7,574 bases of DNA from an uncultured Collinsella sp. (GTDB lineage Bacteria; Actinomycetota; Coriobacteriia; Coriobacteriales; Coriobacteriaceae): the NCBI GenBank assembly GCA_902489955.1, contig CABUBY010000082.1, forward strand, positions 1-7,574, read 5' to 3'. The translations under genes and the position numbers were made by a program. The notes beneath the pieces were generated by a model. The model was not told where the DNA came from. It made no database searches and was given only the letters and a program-made list of their open reading frames with translations. Positions 1 through 6,710 of this stretch are shown one piece after another. The first letter of the stretch is position 1. Every line of letters begins with the position of its first letter.

Positions 1-28
1 GACGGCGCATGCCCGTTGCATTCGCATC

Positions 29-56
29 CCGCCCGCCCACCGCACGGCGCGGGCGG
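29..56. repeat. GC-rich inverted repeat upstream of the import operon
   Basis: CCGCCCGC at 29-36 is the exact reverse complement of GCGGGCGG at 49-56, leaving a 12-base loop. The repeat ends 26 bases before the first start codon. No T-run follows on either strand, so it is not a standard intrinsic terminator. It could be the base of an upstream gene's terminator, an RNA hairpin in the operon leader, or chance in GC-rich DNA. No convincing -35/-10 pair was seen in bases 1-82, so the operon promoter may lie outside the window. Confidence 0.4.
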
Positions 57-82
57 TCGAAGCGATTGAAAGGAACCACTCC

Positions 83-616
83 ATGTTGAAGAAAACCCTC
101 GCCTTCGCCCTGTCAGCGGCGCTTTTCGCGTTCTCGCTCGCCGGCTGCGGCGGAAATTCAATCGACAGCGCAAAGGCAAGCGATGCCGATTCCCAGGAAA
201 AGACCGAACAGGCGGCCGATGCGCCCGAGGGCGCAAGCGCTGCCCCCATCACCGCCGACAAGGTGGCCGACGGCACCTATCCGATCACCGTAGATTCCAG
301 CTCGAACATGTTCAGGATTGTGGACGCCCAGCTCATCGTGGAAAACGGCTCCATGCACTGCGTGATGACGCTTTCCGGCACGGGCTACGGCAAGCTCTTC
401 ATGGGCACGGGCGACGAGGCTGCCGCCGCGAGCGAGGCCGACTTCATCCCCTATGTGGAAAACGCGGAAGGCAAGTACACCTACGACGTGCCCGTCGAAG
501 CGCTCGACAAGGACACCGCCTGCGCCGCGTGGAGCATTAAAAGGGAGCGGTGGTACGACCGAACGCTCGTATTCGAATCCGCCGGCGTCGATCTGCGCGC
601 CGACGCACTGAAGTAA
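83..616 (+). CDS. Small surface lipoprotein made of one NEAT-like beta domain; iron/heme-type uptake accessory protein
   Basis: The 177-residue product has a classic lipoprotein signal: a Lys-Lys N-region, a hydrophobic core and lipobox LAGC with Cys22. A low-complexity Ala/Asp/Glu/Ser linker follows (about 23-60), then one compact domain (about 61-166). That domain carries SGTGYGKLFMG at 98-108 and a later segment with YDVPVEALDKD, and both resemble the N-terminal domain of the next gene's product. The arrangement recalls NEAT and other iron-transport-associated beta-sandwich domains, but I cannot confirm family membership by eye. The ATG at 83 is supported by AAAGGAA at 69-75, seven bases upstream. 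The gene ends four bases before the binding-protein start, so the two are almost certainly cotranscribed and possibly translationally coupled. Inferred role: a membrane-anchored protein that binds a ligand or passes it to the importer. Substrate unknown; heme or another iron complex is the leading guess. Confidence 0.8.
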   Translation: MLKKTLAFALSAALFAFSLAGCGGNSIDSAKASDADSQEKTEQAADAPEGASAAPITADKVADGTYPITVDSSSNMFRIVDAQLIVENGSMHCVMTLSGTGYGKLFMGTGDEAAAASEADFIPYVENAEGKYTYDVPVEALDKDTACAAWSIKRERWYDRTLVFESAGVDLRADALK

Positions 617-620
617 CGCC

Positions 621-2192
621 ATGCGGTCGATTCTTCCCAAGGGGGAAAACAGGAAGCGCCACAGCATCACGGCGCGCGTGATCGCCTGCGTACTCGTCGC
701 CCTGCTCGCGCTCCCTTTCGCGGGGTGCAGTGCGAGCCCGAACGCGACCGGTGGCACGGCAGGCTCTCAGGAATACACTGTGAGCGTCTCGCTTTCCGGC
801 GGGTCAGGGCGCGCAAGCATCGCCTCACCCACCACAATTGTGAAGGATGGCGACACCTACACCGCGACCATCACCTGGTCGAGTTCGAACTACGACAAGA
901 TGACCGTCAACGGCGTGGACTACGCGCCCGTAAACGACGGCGGCAACTCCACGTTCGAGATACCCGTCACGCTCGACGAGGACATGGCCGTGTCGGCCGA
1001 GACCGTCGCCATGTCGACGCCGCACACCATCGACTACACGATCCACTTCGACTCATCCACCATGAAGGAGAAATCGGGCGACGATGCAAGCGGCGGCTCC
1101 CCTGCGGGAACGGCTTCAAGCGCCGCGGCCGACTTCCACAACGCCGATTTGGGCTGCGGCTGGGAGCCGACGGGGGCGCTTCAGCTTGAATACGCCGAGC
1201 ACTTCACTGTCGACGAGTACGAAGGCGGCCTGCGGCTTATCTGCATTTCGAACGGGGAGCGCTTCCTCATGGTACCGCAAGATGCGAAGGTACCTGATGG
1301 GTTGAGCTCCGACATCGCGGTAATAAGGCGTCCCGCCAACAAGGTGTACCTCGTGTCGTCGGCGACGATGTGCCTGGTCGACGCGCTCGATGCGAACGAC
1401 AACATCCTCATGTCGGGCACGAAGGCCGACGATTGCTCGGTCGCCGGCTTCAAAAGCGCGCTCGAAAGTGGAGCGATCGCCTACGGCGGCAAGTACAGCG
1501 CGCCCGACTACGAGCGAATATCGGCCTCGGGCTGCACGCTCGCCATCGAGAACACCATGATCAACCACACGCCCGATGTGAAGGAAAAGCTGCAGAAGCT
1601 CGGGCTCGTCGTGCTCACCGAACAGTCGTCGAGCGAGCCCGAAGCACTCGGGCGCGTCGAGTGGATTAAGCTTTTCGGCGTCCTGTTCGACAAGGAAGAC
1701 GAGGCCGCACACCTGTTCAACGAGCAGAAGGCCCGCGTCGAGCAAACGTCGGGGCTCGCGTCGTCAGGTAAAACCGTGGCGTATTTCTACATTAACTCGA
1801 ACGGGGCCGCCGTCACGCGGCGGGCGGGCGACTACGTGGCGCAGATGATCGAGCTTGCAGGCGGCAACTACGCGCTCGATGACGCGCAAACGGCGTCGAC
1901 GTCAGGTTCGTCAGTAACGCTCGAAATGGAGCGCTTCTACGCGACGGCGAAGGATGCCGACATCATCGTCTACAACGGCACCATCGACGAATCGGTTGCC
2001 ACCTTGAACGATTTCGTAGGCAAAAACGCGCTATTGTCGCAGTTCAAAGCCGTAAAGAACGGCAACGTCTGGGTCACAAGCGCCGACATGTACCAGCAGA
2101 TGACCTCTACCGCCGACATTATCGACGAGCTGCACGGGGCGTTCACCGGCGATGACGCGAGCGACTTCCATTATCTGAGGAAGCTTGGCTAG
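621..2192 (+). CDS. ABC importer substrate-binding lipoprotein (Peripla_BP_2/TroA-like) with an N-terminal accessory beta domain
   Basis: The 523-residue product starts with a basic N-region, a hydrophobic stretch and the lipobox-like FAGC with Cys36, so it should be anchored outside the membrane. Residues about 51-144 form an extra domain (WSSSNYDKMTVN at 86-97, FEIPVTLDEDMAVSAE at 112-127) related to the preceding lipoprotein. A Ser/Gly/Ala-rich linker (about 148-175) leads to a two-lobed binding domain (about 188-510). Features typical of BtuF/FhuD-like proteins are YVAQMIELAGGNYAL (405-419), ADIIVYNG (446-453) and QFKAVKNGNVWV (474-485). Family members are usually 300-350 residues, so the N-terminal domain accounts for most of the excess. 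The ATG at 621 has only a weak ribosome-binding site, and translation may rely on coupling to the gene ending at 616. No better start was seen before the signal peptide. Function as an iron-complex, heme or corrinoid receptor is inferred from family and operon; the exact ligand cannot be read from sequence. Confidence 0.88.
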   Translation: MRSILPKGENRKRHSITARVIACVLVALLALPFAGCSASPNATGGTAGSQEYTVSVSLSGGSGRASIASPTTIVKDGDTYTATITWSSSNYDKMTVNGVDYAPVNDGGNSTFEIPVTLDEDMAVSAETVAMSTPHTIDYTIHFDSSTMKEKSGDDASGGSPAGTASSAAADFHNADLGCGWEPTGALQLEYAEHFTVDEYEGGLRLICISNGERFLMVPQDAKVPDGLSSDIAVIRRPANKVYLVSSATMCLVDALDANDNILMSGTKADDCSVAGFKSALESGAIAYGGKYSAPDYERISASGCTLAIENTMINHTPDVKEKLQKLGLVVLTEQSSSEPEALGRVEWIKLFGVLFDKEDEAAHLFNEQKARVEQTSGLASSGKTVAYFYINSNGAAVTRRAGDYVAQMIELAGGNYALDDAQTASTSGSSVTLEMERFYATAKDADIIVYNGTIDESVATLNDFVGKNALLSQFKAVKNGNVWVTSADMYQQMTSTADIIDELHGAFTGDDASDFHYLRKLG

Positions 2193-2196
2193 CGCC

Positions 2197-3237
2197 ATGA
2201 GAAGCCGGCTTTCCATGGCATACGACGAATCGGGGCGCGCCGCGCGGTGTCGCGTCGTGACGGCGCTGCTCGCTGTTGCCCTCATCGTGCTCGTCGGGGC
2301 CAACCTGTGCATCGGGAGCGTGCTCGTGCCCGCAGACCACATCCCCGGCATCCTTTCGGGCGGCGCGGCCAATTCCATGGAAAGCCAGGTCATCTGGGAG
2401 ATTCGCCTGCCGCGCGTTCTTTCAGCCGTGCTTCTCGGCGGGGCACTTTCGCTCTCAGGGTTCCTGCTGCAGACGTTTTTCAACAACCCCATCGCCGACC
2501 CGTTCATCTTGGGCGTCTCCTCGGGCGCAAAGTTCGTCGTGGCGCTTACGATGATCGTACTTCTGGGTGCGAACCAGGCCATGTCCTCGCCGGCCATGGT
2601 GGTCGCAGCGTTTCTGGGCTCGCTTATCACCATCGGCTTCGTGCTCCTCATCGCACGGCGCATAAGTTCCATGGCCATGCTCATCGTGGCGGGCGTCATG
2701 GTGGGATACATCTGCTCGGCGTCGACGAACTTCCTCATCGCCTTCGCCGACGACCAGTCCATCGTAAACCTGCACAACTGGTCTTTGGGTAGCTTCTCGG
2801 GTTCGAGCTGGGACGACATCGCGGTCATCGCGGTCGTGGTGATCACCGTGAGCGCATGCGTATTCGCGATATCGAAGCCCCTTTCCGCCTTCCAGCTGGG
2901 AGAAGCCTACGCGAAAAGCGTCGGCGTGAACGTCGCACGCTTCCGCGTGGTGCTCGTCCTTCTAGCGAGCATGCTCTCCGCCTGCGTGACCGCGTTCGCT
3001 GGTCCGGTGTCGTTCGTAGGCATCGCGGTTCCGCATCTCGTGAAGTCGGCGCTAAAGTCGTCGAAGCCTATCCGCGTGATTCCTGCGTGCTTCTTGGGAG
3101 GCGCCATCTTCTGCGCGGGCTGCGATTTGATCGCGCGCACGCTGTTCTCCCCCGTCGAGCTTTCCATCAGCGCCGTCACCGCCATCTTCGGCGCGCCGGT
3201 GGTTATTGCACTCATGTTGAAGAAGCGGGTGAGGTAG
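2197..3237 (+). CDS. ABC importer permease, FecCD/BtuC family
   Basis: The product (346 residues from the ATG at 2197) is a many-pass membrane protein of normal length for FecCD permeases. It has the family hallmarks: IRLPRVLSAVLLGGALSLSG beginning near residue 69, then NNPIADPFILGVSSGA (96-111), and near the C-terminus FVGIAVPHLV (about 273-282), the coupling region that contacts the ATPase. A FecCD permease normally works as a homodimer, so one gene is enough. An in-frame TTG at 2185 would overlap the previous gene by eight bases, but it lies one base after the GAGGAAG at 2177-2183, which is too close. ATG 2197 (13 bases away) is preferred, and ATG 2215 is possible. The gene abuts the ATPase gene with no gap. 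It should form the channel for the ligand delivered by the lipoproteins. Family assignment is firm; substrate is not. Confidence 0.93.
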   Translation: MRSRLSMAYDESGRAARCRVVTALLAVALIVLVGANLCIGSVLVPADHIPGILSGGAANSMESQVIWEIRLPRVLSAVLLGGALSLSGFLLQTFFNNPIADPFILGVSSGAKFVVALTMIVLLGANQAMSSPAMVVAAFLGSLITIGFVLLIARRISSMAMLIVAGVMVGYICSASTNFLIAFADDQSIVNLHNWSLGSFSGSSWDDIAVIAVVVITVSACVFAISKPLSAFQLGEAYAKSVGVNVARFRVVLVLLASMLSACVTAFAGPVSFVGIAVPHLVKSALKSSKPIRVIPACFLGGAIFCAGCDLIARTLFSPVELSISAVTAIFGAPVVIALMLKKRVR

Positions 3238-4476
3238 ATGGGGGAATTCGTGCCGCGGACCAAAACGCTCGGAGCGGAGTCGAACCTCGAAACCCCGGTC
3301 GAAACGCAGGCTGACGGAGCGCCGCTTTTCCGCATAAGCGACCTATCGGCGGGCTACGACAAGAAGGTCGTAGTCGAAGGCGTCGATCTGGAGGTTCGCG
3401 CGGGCGACGTCGTGGCGCTCATCGGGCCGAACGGCTCGGGCAAGTCGACCATCTTGAAAACCATCACACGCCATCTGGCACCGCTTGCCGGCGCGGTCGA
3501 GCTCGACGGGCGGGAGATTTCCCGATGGAAGACGGCGGAGTTCGCAAGGAACCTTGCCGTTATGCTGACAGATCGCCCCCGGACCGAGCTCCTCACCTGC
3601 CGCGATATCGTGGAGGCGGGAAGGCATCCCTACACCGGGCGAATGGGCACACTCTCGCCCGACGACCATAGTCGGGTCGATGAGGCCATGAAAACCGCAC
3701 ATGTGGAAGAGCTCGCCGAGCGCGACTTCATGCAGATAAGCGACGGGCAACGCCAGCGCGTCATGCTCGCACGCGCCATCGCGCAGGATCCGCGTGTGCT
3801 CGTGCTCGACGAGCCCACGTCGTATCTCGATATCCGCTACCAGATCGACCTGCTGCGAATACTTCGCCACCTTGCGAAATCGCGGAATGTGGCTGTCATA
3901 ATGTCCATCCACGAACTCGAGCTCGCGCAGAAAAGCGCCGACAAGGTGATTTGCGTGAAGGACGGCCGGGTCTTCCGCGCCGGCGCACCCGAGGACATAT
4001 TCACGCGCGAGACGATTGGCGAGCTCTACGGCCTTCAACATGGCACCTTCAACGAGCGCTTCGGCAGCGTGGAAATTGGGCGCCCACACGGCGATGCGCA
4101 CACGTTCGTCATCGCCGGCGCAGGTACGGGGTCAGCTGTGTTTCGCCAGCTCATCCGGCAGGGCAAGGCATTCTACGCGGGCATTCTGCACGAAGGGGAC
4201 ATCGACTGCGAGCTCGCGCGCGACCTGGCGACGGAATGCGTGGCCGAGCGCGCCTTCGAGCCGATCGGGGATAAAACCATAGCCCGCGCCAAAGAGCTCC
4301 TCGTCCACTGCGCGCGCCTTATCGTGTGCCCCGCCGCCTTCGGCACCATAAACGCCCGCAACGCAGAGCTCGTCGAGTTTGCACGCTCGCATGGTATCGA
4401 GGTCATGCGAGCGTGCGAAAGCGCATCGGAGGATTCCAAAATTGGAGTGGGAAGGATAAACTGGACTTTCTTTTAA
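3238..4476 (+). CDS. ABC importer ATPase (FecE/BtuD-type) with a long C-terminal extension
   Basis: The 412-residue product powers the importer. Residues about 30-265 form the nucleotide-binding domain: Walker A GPNGSGKST (63-71), signature SDGQ (168-171) where LSGGQ is usual, Walker B VLVLDE (187-192), D-loop YLD, and switch His225 in SIHELELA. The Q-loop region reads LAVMLTDRPRTELLT, with Thr-Asp where most FecE proteins have Gln. I recall a similar Thr form in a subset of gut-bacterial iron/corrinoid importers. Typical FecE proteins are about 260 residues. Here about 140 more follow, with a glycine-rich VIAGAGTGSA (291-300) after a predicted strand, then alternating strand/helix patterns suggesting a Rossmann-like fold of unknown role. 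The ATG at 3238 follows the permease stop directly, with GAGGT just upstream. The stop at 4474-4476 is immediately followed by a transposase fragment, so the last 10-20 residues may not be the ancestral end. Confidence 0.92.
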   Translation: MGEFVPRTKTLGAESNLETPVETQADGAPLFRISDLSAGYDKKVVVEGVDLEVRAGDVVALIGPNGSGKSTILKTITRHLAPLAGAVELDGREISRWKTAEFARNLAVMLTDRPRTELLTCRDIVEAGRHPYTGRMGTLSPDDHSRVDEAMKTAHVEELAERDFMQISDGQRQRVMLARAIAQDPRVLVLDEPTSYLDIRYQIDLLRILRHLAKSRNVAVIMSIHELELAQKSADKVICVKDGRVFRAGAPEDIFTRETIGELYGLQHGTFNERFGSVEIGRPHGDAHTFVIAGAGTGSAVFRQLIRQGKAFYAGILHEGDIDCELARDLATECVAERAFEPIGDKTIARAKELLVHCARLIVCPAAFGTINARNAELVEFARSHGIEVMRACESASEDSKIGVGRINWTFF

Positions 4477-4569
4477 GGATCCTCAGGCTACAGCTCCTAC
4501 GCCGGCAAGGTCTCCAAGGCGCCGGAGAACCTCAGGAACAGGAATTTCCACGCCGACGAGCCCAACTAG
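4477..4569 (+). mobile_element. Fragment of an IS3-family (IS150-like) transposase gene
   Basis: Read from 4477 in the same frame as the preceding ATPase, the DNA encodes 30 residues followed by TAG at 4567-4569. The peptide contains YSSYAGKVSKAPEN followed by LRNRNFHADEPN. This matches, without gaps, the segment just before the DDE catalytic core in IS150-type OrfB proteins, whose recalled pattern is Y-x-S-Y-x-G-x-V, then N-[LV]-x-x-R-[ND]-F-x-A, then P-N. In intact elements the next residues are of the type EKW-TD-TEF; here a stop replaces them and the end of the convergent TetR gene begins. No start codon, catalytic residues or terminal inverted repeats are present, so it is a dead remnant. 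It marks a past insertion and deletion between the import operon and the TetR gene. The match was made by eye and from memory. Confidence 0.75.
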
Positions 4570-4571
4570 GC

Positions 4572-5183
4572 CTAATCCAAGCGAGATTCCAGACTCGACA
4601 GACCATTGAGAGTTAGGTCATTGGCGACCTCAGAGACGCGCTCGATAGGAACCGAGCCGTCAGACAGCGCCCACGTGCGATAGATACCGATAATACCCGA
4701 CAGCAAAAACGCCAGATAGTAGTCGAACATCTCGTCCTTGAGACCTTGGGGCAGCAGATCGCGCTCGGCAATCTCGTGCTCGAGCGGTGCACGAAGACGA
4801 GCCATAAAATCATCGAGCGGAATGTTCTCGATCAGCTGACGATTGAGCACGAGGTTGTTGCACAGCGCCTCGTTAACGGTTTTAAAGAAGGTCTCCGCCG
4901 CGCCAAGGGCGCGCTCGTTGGTGTCGCCGTCCATGGAAGCAAGCGTTTTCTCGACCGAGTCGACAATCATCTCCACCACATCGACGGCAATGGCATCGAG
5001 CAGGCCGTCAACCGTGCCAAAGTGCACGTAGAAGGTTTTGCGGTCGACATTGGCCTCGCGTGCGATGGCACTCACCGTAATGTCTGCCAGCGGCTTTTCC
5101 ATGAGCAGGCGCTCGAAAGCGGAAAGGATGGCATTACGGCTGCGAACAATGCGGCGGTCAAGACGCGGTTTGCTGGTTGCCAT
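4572..5183 (-). CDS. TetR/AcrR-family transcriptional regulator
   Basis: The product is 203 residues, a normal TetR length. An N-terminal DNA-binding domain has the helix-turn-helix at about residues 35-56, with ITVSAIAREANVDRKTFYVH followed by FG, the strongest TetR signature. The C-terminal half is helical and includes YYLAFLLSGIIGIYRTWALS, resembling the TetR_C_7-type ligand/dimer domain. The start at 5183 is chosen because GAAGGGA (5191-5197) sits seven bases upstream; the longer alternative from 5210 has no such site. The gene converges on the transposase remnant and import operon, and lies downstream of the membrane protein gene in the same direction, with a 116-base gap. A perfect inverted repeat at 5227-5250 in that gap suggests autoregulation. 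The effector and targets are unknown; the flippase-like neighbour is a possible target. Confidence 0.9.
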   Translation of the reverse strand: MATSKPRLDRRIVRSRNAILSAFERLLMEKPLADITVSAIAREANVDRKTFYVHFGTVDGLLDAIAVDVVEMIVDSVEKTLASMDGDTNERALGAAETFFKTVNEALCNNLVLNRQLIENIPLDDFMARLRAPLEHEIAERDLLPQGLKDEMFDYYLAFLLSGIIGIYRTWALSDGSVPIERVSEVANDLTLNGLSSLESRLD

Positions 5184-5226
5184 GGGCGTGTCCCTTCGAT
5201 ATGCGAGCATTCATCAACAGATGAGA

Positions 5227-5250
5227 GATAATCTACGTAAGAGGATTATC
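5227..5250. promoter_or_regulatory. Inverted repeat upstream of the TetR gene, candidate operator
   Basis: GATAATC at 5227-5233 and GATTATC at 5244-5250 are perfect reverse complements separated by 10 bases, giving a 24-base dyad. It lies 44-67 bases upstream of the TetR start, in AT-richer DNA than its surroundings. Size and position suit a TetR-family operator acting on its own gene. On the minus strand either half-site (GATAAT or GATTAT) could also serve as a -10 hexamer, but no good -35 was found at 16-18 bases. No direct evidence ties the protein to this site. Confidence 0.45.
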
Positions 5251-5299
5251 CCCCATACGGCACAAATATGCCCCGCATCATGAAGAACGCACGACTGTC

Positions 5300-6607
5300 C
5301 TACTGCGACTTAGGGCGCTTCTTCTTATTGAGTGCCGACGGAGATACGCGAATACCATCGCCTGTCTGGCGCACATAGGCTTTATGAGCCGGCTTAGCGG
5401 TCCCAGAAGCCTTCTGAGCGTGCTTCTTGGGATCAACGGTAACAGCATTCGCGGGGTGCGGCTTAGTGGGCGCAGAGGGCGTCTGAGGCGTGCGGCCGAG
5501 CTTGCGCATCACGCGATCCCAGCGCGCATGGATGCTCTCGTTGTGAGCGCTCTTAAGGCCCAGCAGAGGCGCAGCCAAAATGGTCGGTGCAATAAACGTA
5601 ATGAGACGCCACAGCAGATAGCCGGCGGTCGATGCCGACCCAAAGAAATGACCCAAGAACAATGCAAAGCCGCCCTCAGCGCCACCAGTTCCACCGGGCA
5701 AGGGAACCGCAGAGCTCAGCAGCTGGACAAAGGCGCTCGCGGCCATGACCGAGAAAAAGTCGACCTCGTGGTGGCCAAAGGCAAGCATCAGGAAATACGG
5801 CACCAGATAGAAAAACGCGAGCTGCAGCATGGTGATAAACACGGTGAGCAGCATGGAAGAAAAATGTCCGGCTGAAAGCTTGAACTTCTCGGAGAAGGAG
5901 TAGATCTCGCCATCGACAAACGTGCGCCATCCCTCGATCTTAGTGGCCGAGACACCAATGCGCTCGAGCCAATTGATGATGCAATGGGCGACGCGCGTGA
6001 CGGTCTTAGGCATGAGCGCGACGGCGAAGATGCCCAGCAAGATGCAGCAGTGCCCACCAAAGCTAAAGACGCACAGCAGCGTCATGTCGCCATAGCGCTC
6101 GGCAAAAAACGGCATGCGAGCAAGCAGTAGGATAGCGCCCCAGGCAACGAGGCCAAACTGATACACGATAAAGCGCGTGAACTGCGTGGCTCCGGCCTCG
6201 CCGACATTTTGGCCCGCCTTGGTCAGGCGGTAGATCTGGGCGGGAGTCGAGCCCATCATCATGGGCGTCAGGTTGCCAAAGAAGATGCCGCTCGCCTCGA
6301 CCGAAATCAGGTCGCGGATGCCGACGGGTGAATATGGGTCGAGCCAGACGGCGATCGCATAGGCCACAATGCCAAAGAACAGATACATGAACATGCAAAG
6401 ACACGCGACAACGAGCCATGACGCCTGGACGCTCGACATAGCGGCCCAGAACTGCCCCATCTGCCCGGTTACCACCAGATAGACGATATAACCCACCAGC
6501 ACGACGCCGATAAAGATGGCGCCGCGGCGTGCGCTCTTATTGTCATCTCCGCCCGAGGCCTCAACCTCGACCTGGGGCTTAGACGTATGCTGAGAGGACT
6601 CCGTCAT
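5300..6607 (-). CDS. Flippase-like integral membrane protein (UPF0104, MprF-type transmembrane domain family)
   Basis: The 435-residue product has a hydrophilic N-terminus, roughly seven or eight membrane segments, and the family motif PLPGGTGGAEGG at about 302-313. That motif is typical of the lysylphosphatidylglycerol synthetase transmembrane/flippase-like domain (PF03706). The region around SGIFFGNLTPMMMGSTPAQI is also typical. The protein lacks the large C-terminal aminoacyl-transferase domain of full MprF, so lipid lysylation is not expected. Related stand-alone proteins are thought to move lipids or polyprenyl-linked sugars, but the substrate here is unknown. A basic, Lys/Pro/Ala-rich tail of about 80 residues (about 352-435) ends KKKRPKSQ and is probably cytoplasmic. 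The start at 6607 is preferred because AAGGAG lies four bases upstream; the open frame extends 22 codons further but without a ribosome-binding site and across the likely promoter. It reads away from the tRNA genes and toward the TetR gene. Confidence 0.88.
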   Translation of the reverse strand: MTESSQHTSKPQVEVEASGGDDNKSARRGAIFIGVVLVGYIVYLVVTGQMGQFWAAMSSVQASWLVVACLCMFMYLFFGIVAYAIAVWLDPYSPVGIRDLISVEASGIFFGNLTPMMMGSTPAQIYRLTKAGQNVGEAGATQFTRFIVYQFGLVAWGAILLLARMPFFAERYGDMTLLCVFSFGGHCCILLGIFAVALMPKTVTRVAHCIINWLERIGVSATKIEGWRTFVDGEIYSFSEKFKLSAGHFSSMLLTVFITMLQLAFFYLVPYFLMLAFGHHEVDFFSVMAASAFVQLLSSAVPLPGGTGGAEGGFALFLGHFFGSASTAGYLLWRLITFIAPTILAAPLLGLKSAHNESIHARWDRVMRKLGRTPQTPSAPTKPHPANAVTVDPKKHAQKASGTAKPAHKAYVRQTGDGIRVSPSALNKKKRPKSQ

Positions 6608-6628
6608 GAGACTCCTTCTAACAGTCAA

Positions 6629-6646
6629 AATATCTTGGATATTGTA
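6629..6646 (-). promoter_or_regulatory. Candidate -10 box with overlapping inverted repeat upstream of the flippase-like gene
   Basis: On the minus strand TACAAT (6641-6646) is a good -10 hexamer about 34 bases before the start codon; no clear -35 was found at the usual spacing. AATATC and GATATT form a perfect 6-base inverted repeat with a 3-base spacer at 6629-6643, overlapping the downstream half of the -10 box. A protein bound there would block transcription, so this is an operator candidate. The half-sites differ from those at 5227-5250, so the same TetR protein is not clearly implied. Confidence 0.4.
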
Positions 6647-6710
6647 CCCGTAAGGGCCATAGGCAGAACGCAAAGCTCTGGTTCAAACGGGAATTGCAGA
6701 CGATTGTTTG

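Noticed and set aside
1..82. Cobalamin riboswitch or Fur-type box ahead of the import operon
   Set aside because: I looked for a B12-box-like segment or an AT-rich dyad and saw neither in the 82 visible bases.
2185..2196. TTG start for the permease overlapping the binding-protein gene
   Set aside because: The GAGGAAG site ends one base before it, too close for initiation; ATG 2197 is a better fit.
2031..2846. Long open frame on the minus strand across the binding-protein/permease boundary
   Set aside because: It is antisense to two well-supported genes, shows no recognisable domain, and is the usual by-product of GC-rich coding DNA.
3343..4101. Minus-strand open frame of about 250 codons inside the ATPase gene
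   Set aside because: It lies wholly antisense to a clear ATPase, with no signal peptide, motif or ribosome-binding site.
6608..6673. 22-codon N-terminal extension of the flippase-like protein
   Set aside because: It lacks a ribosome-binding site and would cover the -10 box and the inverted repeat; the ATG at 6607 has AAGGAG close upstream.
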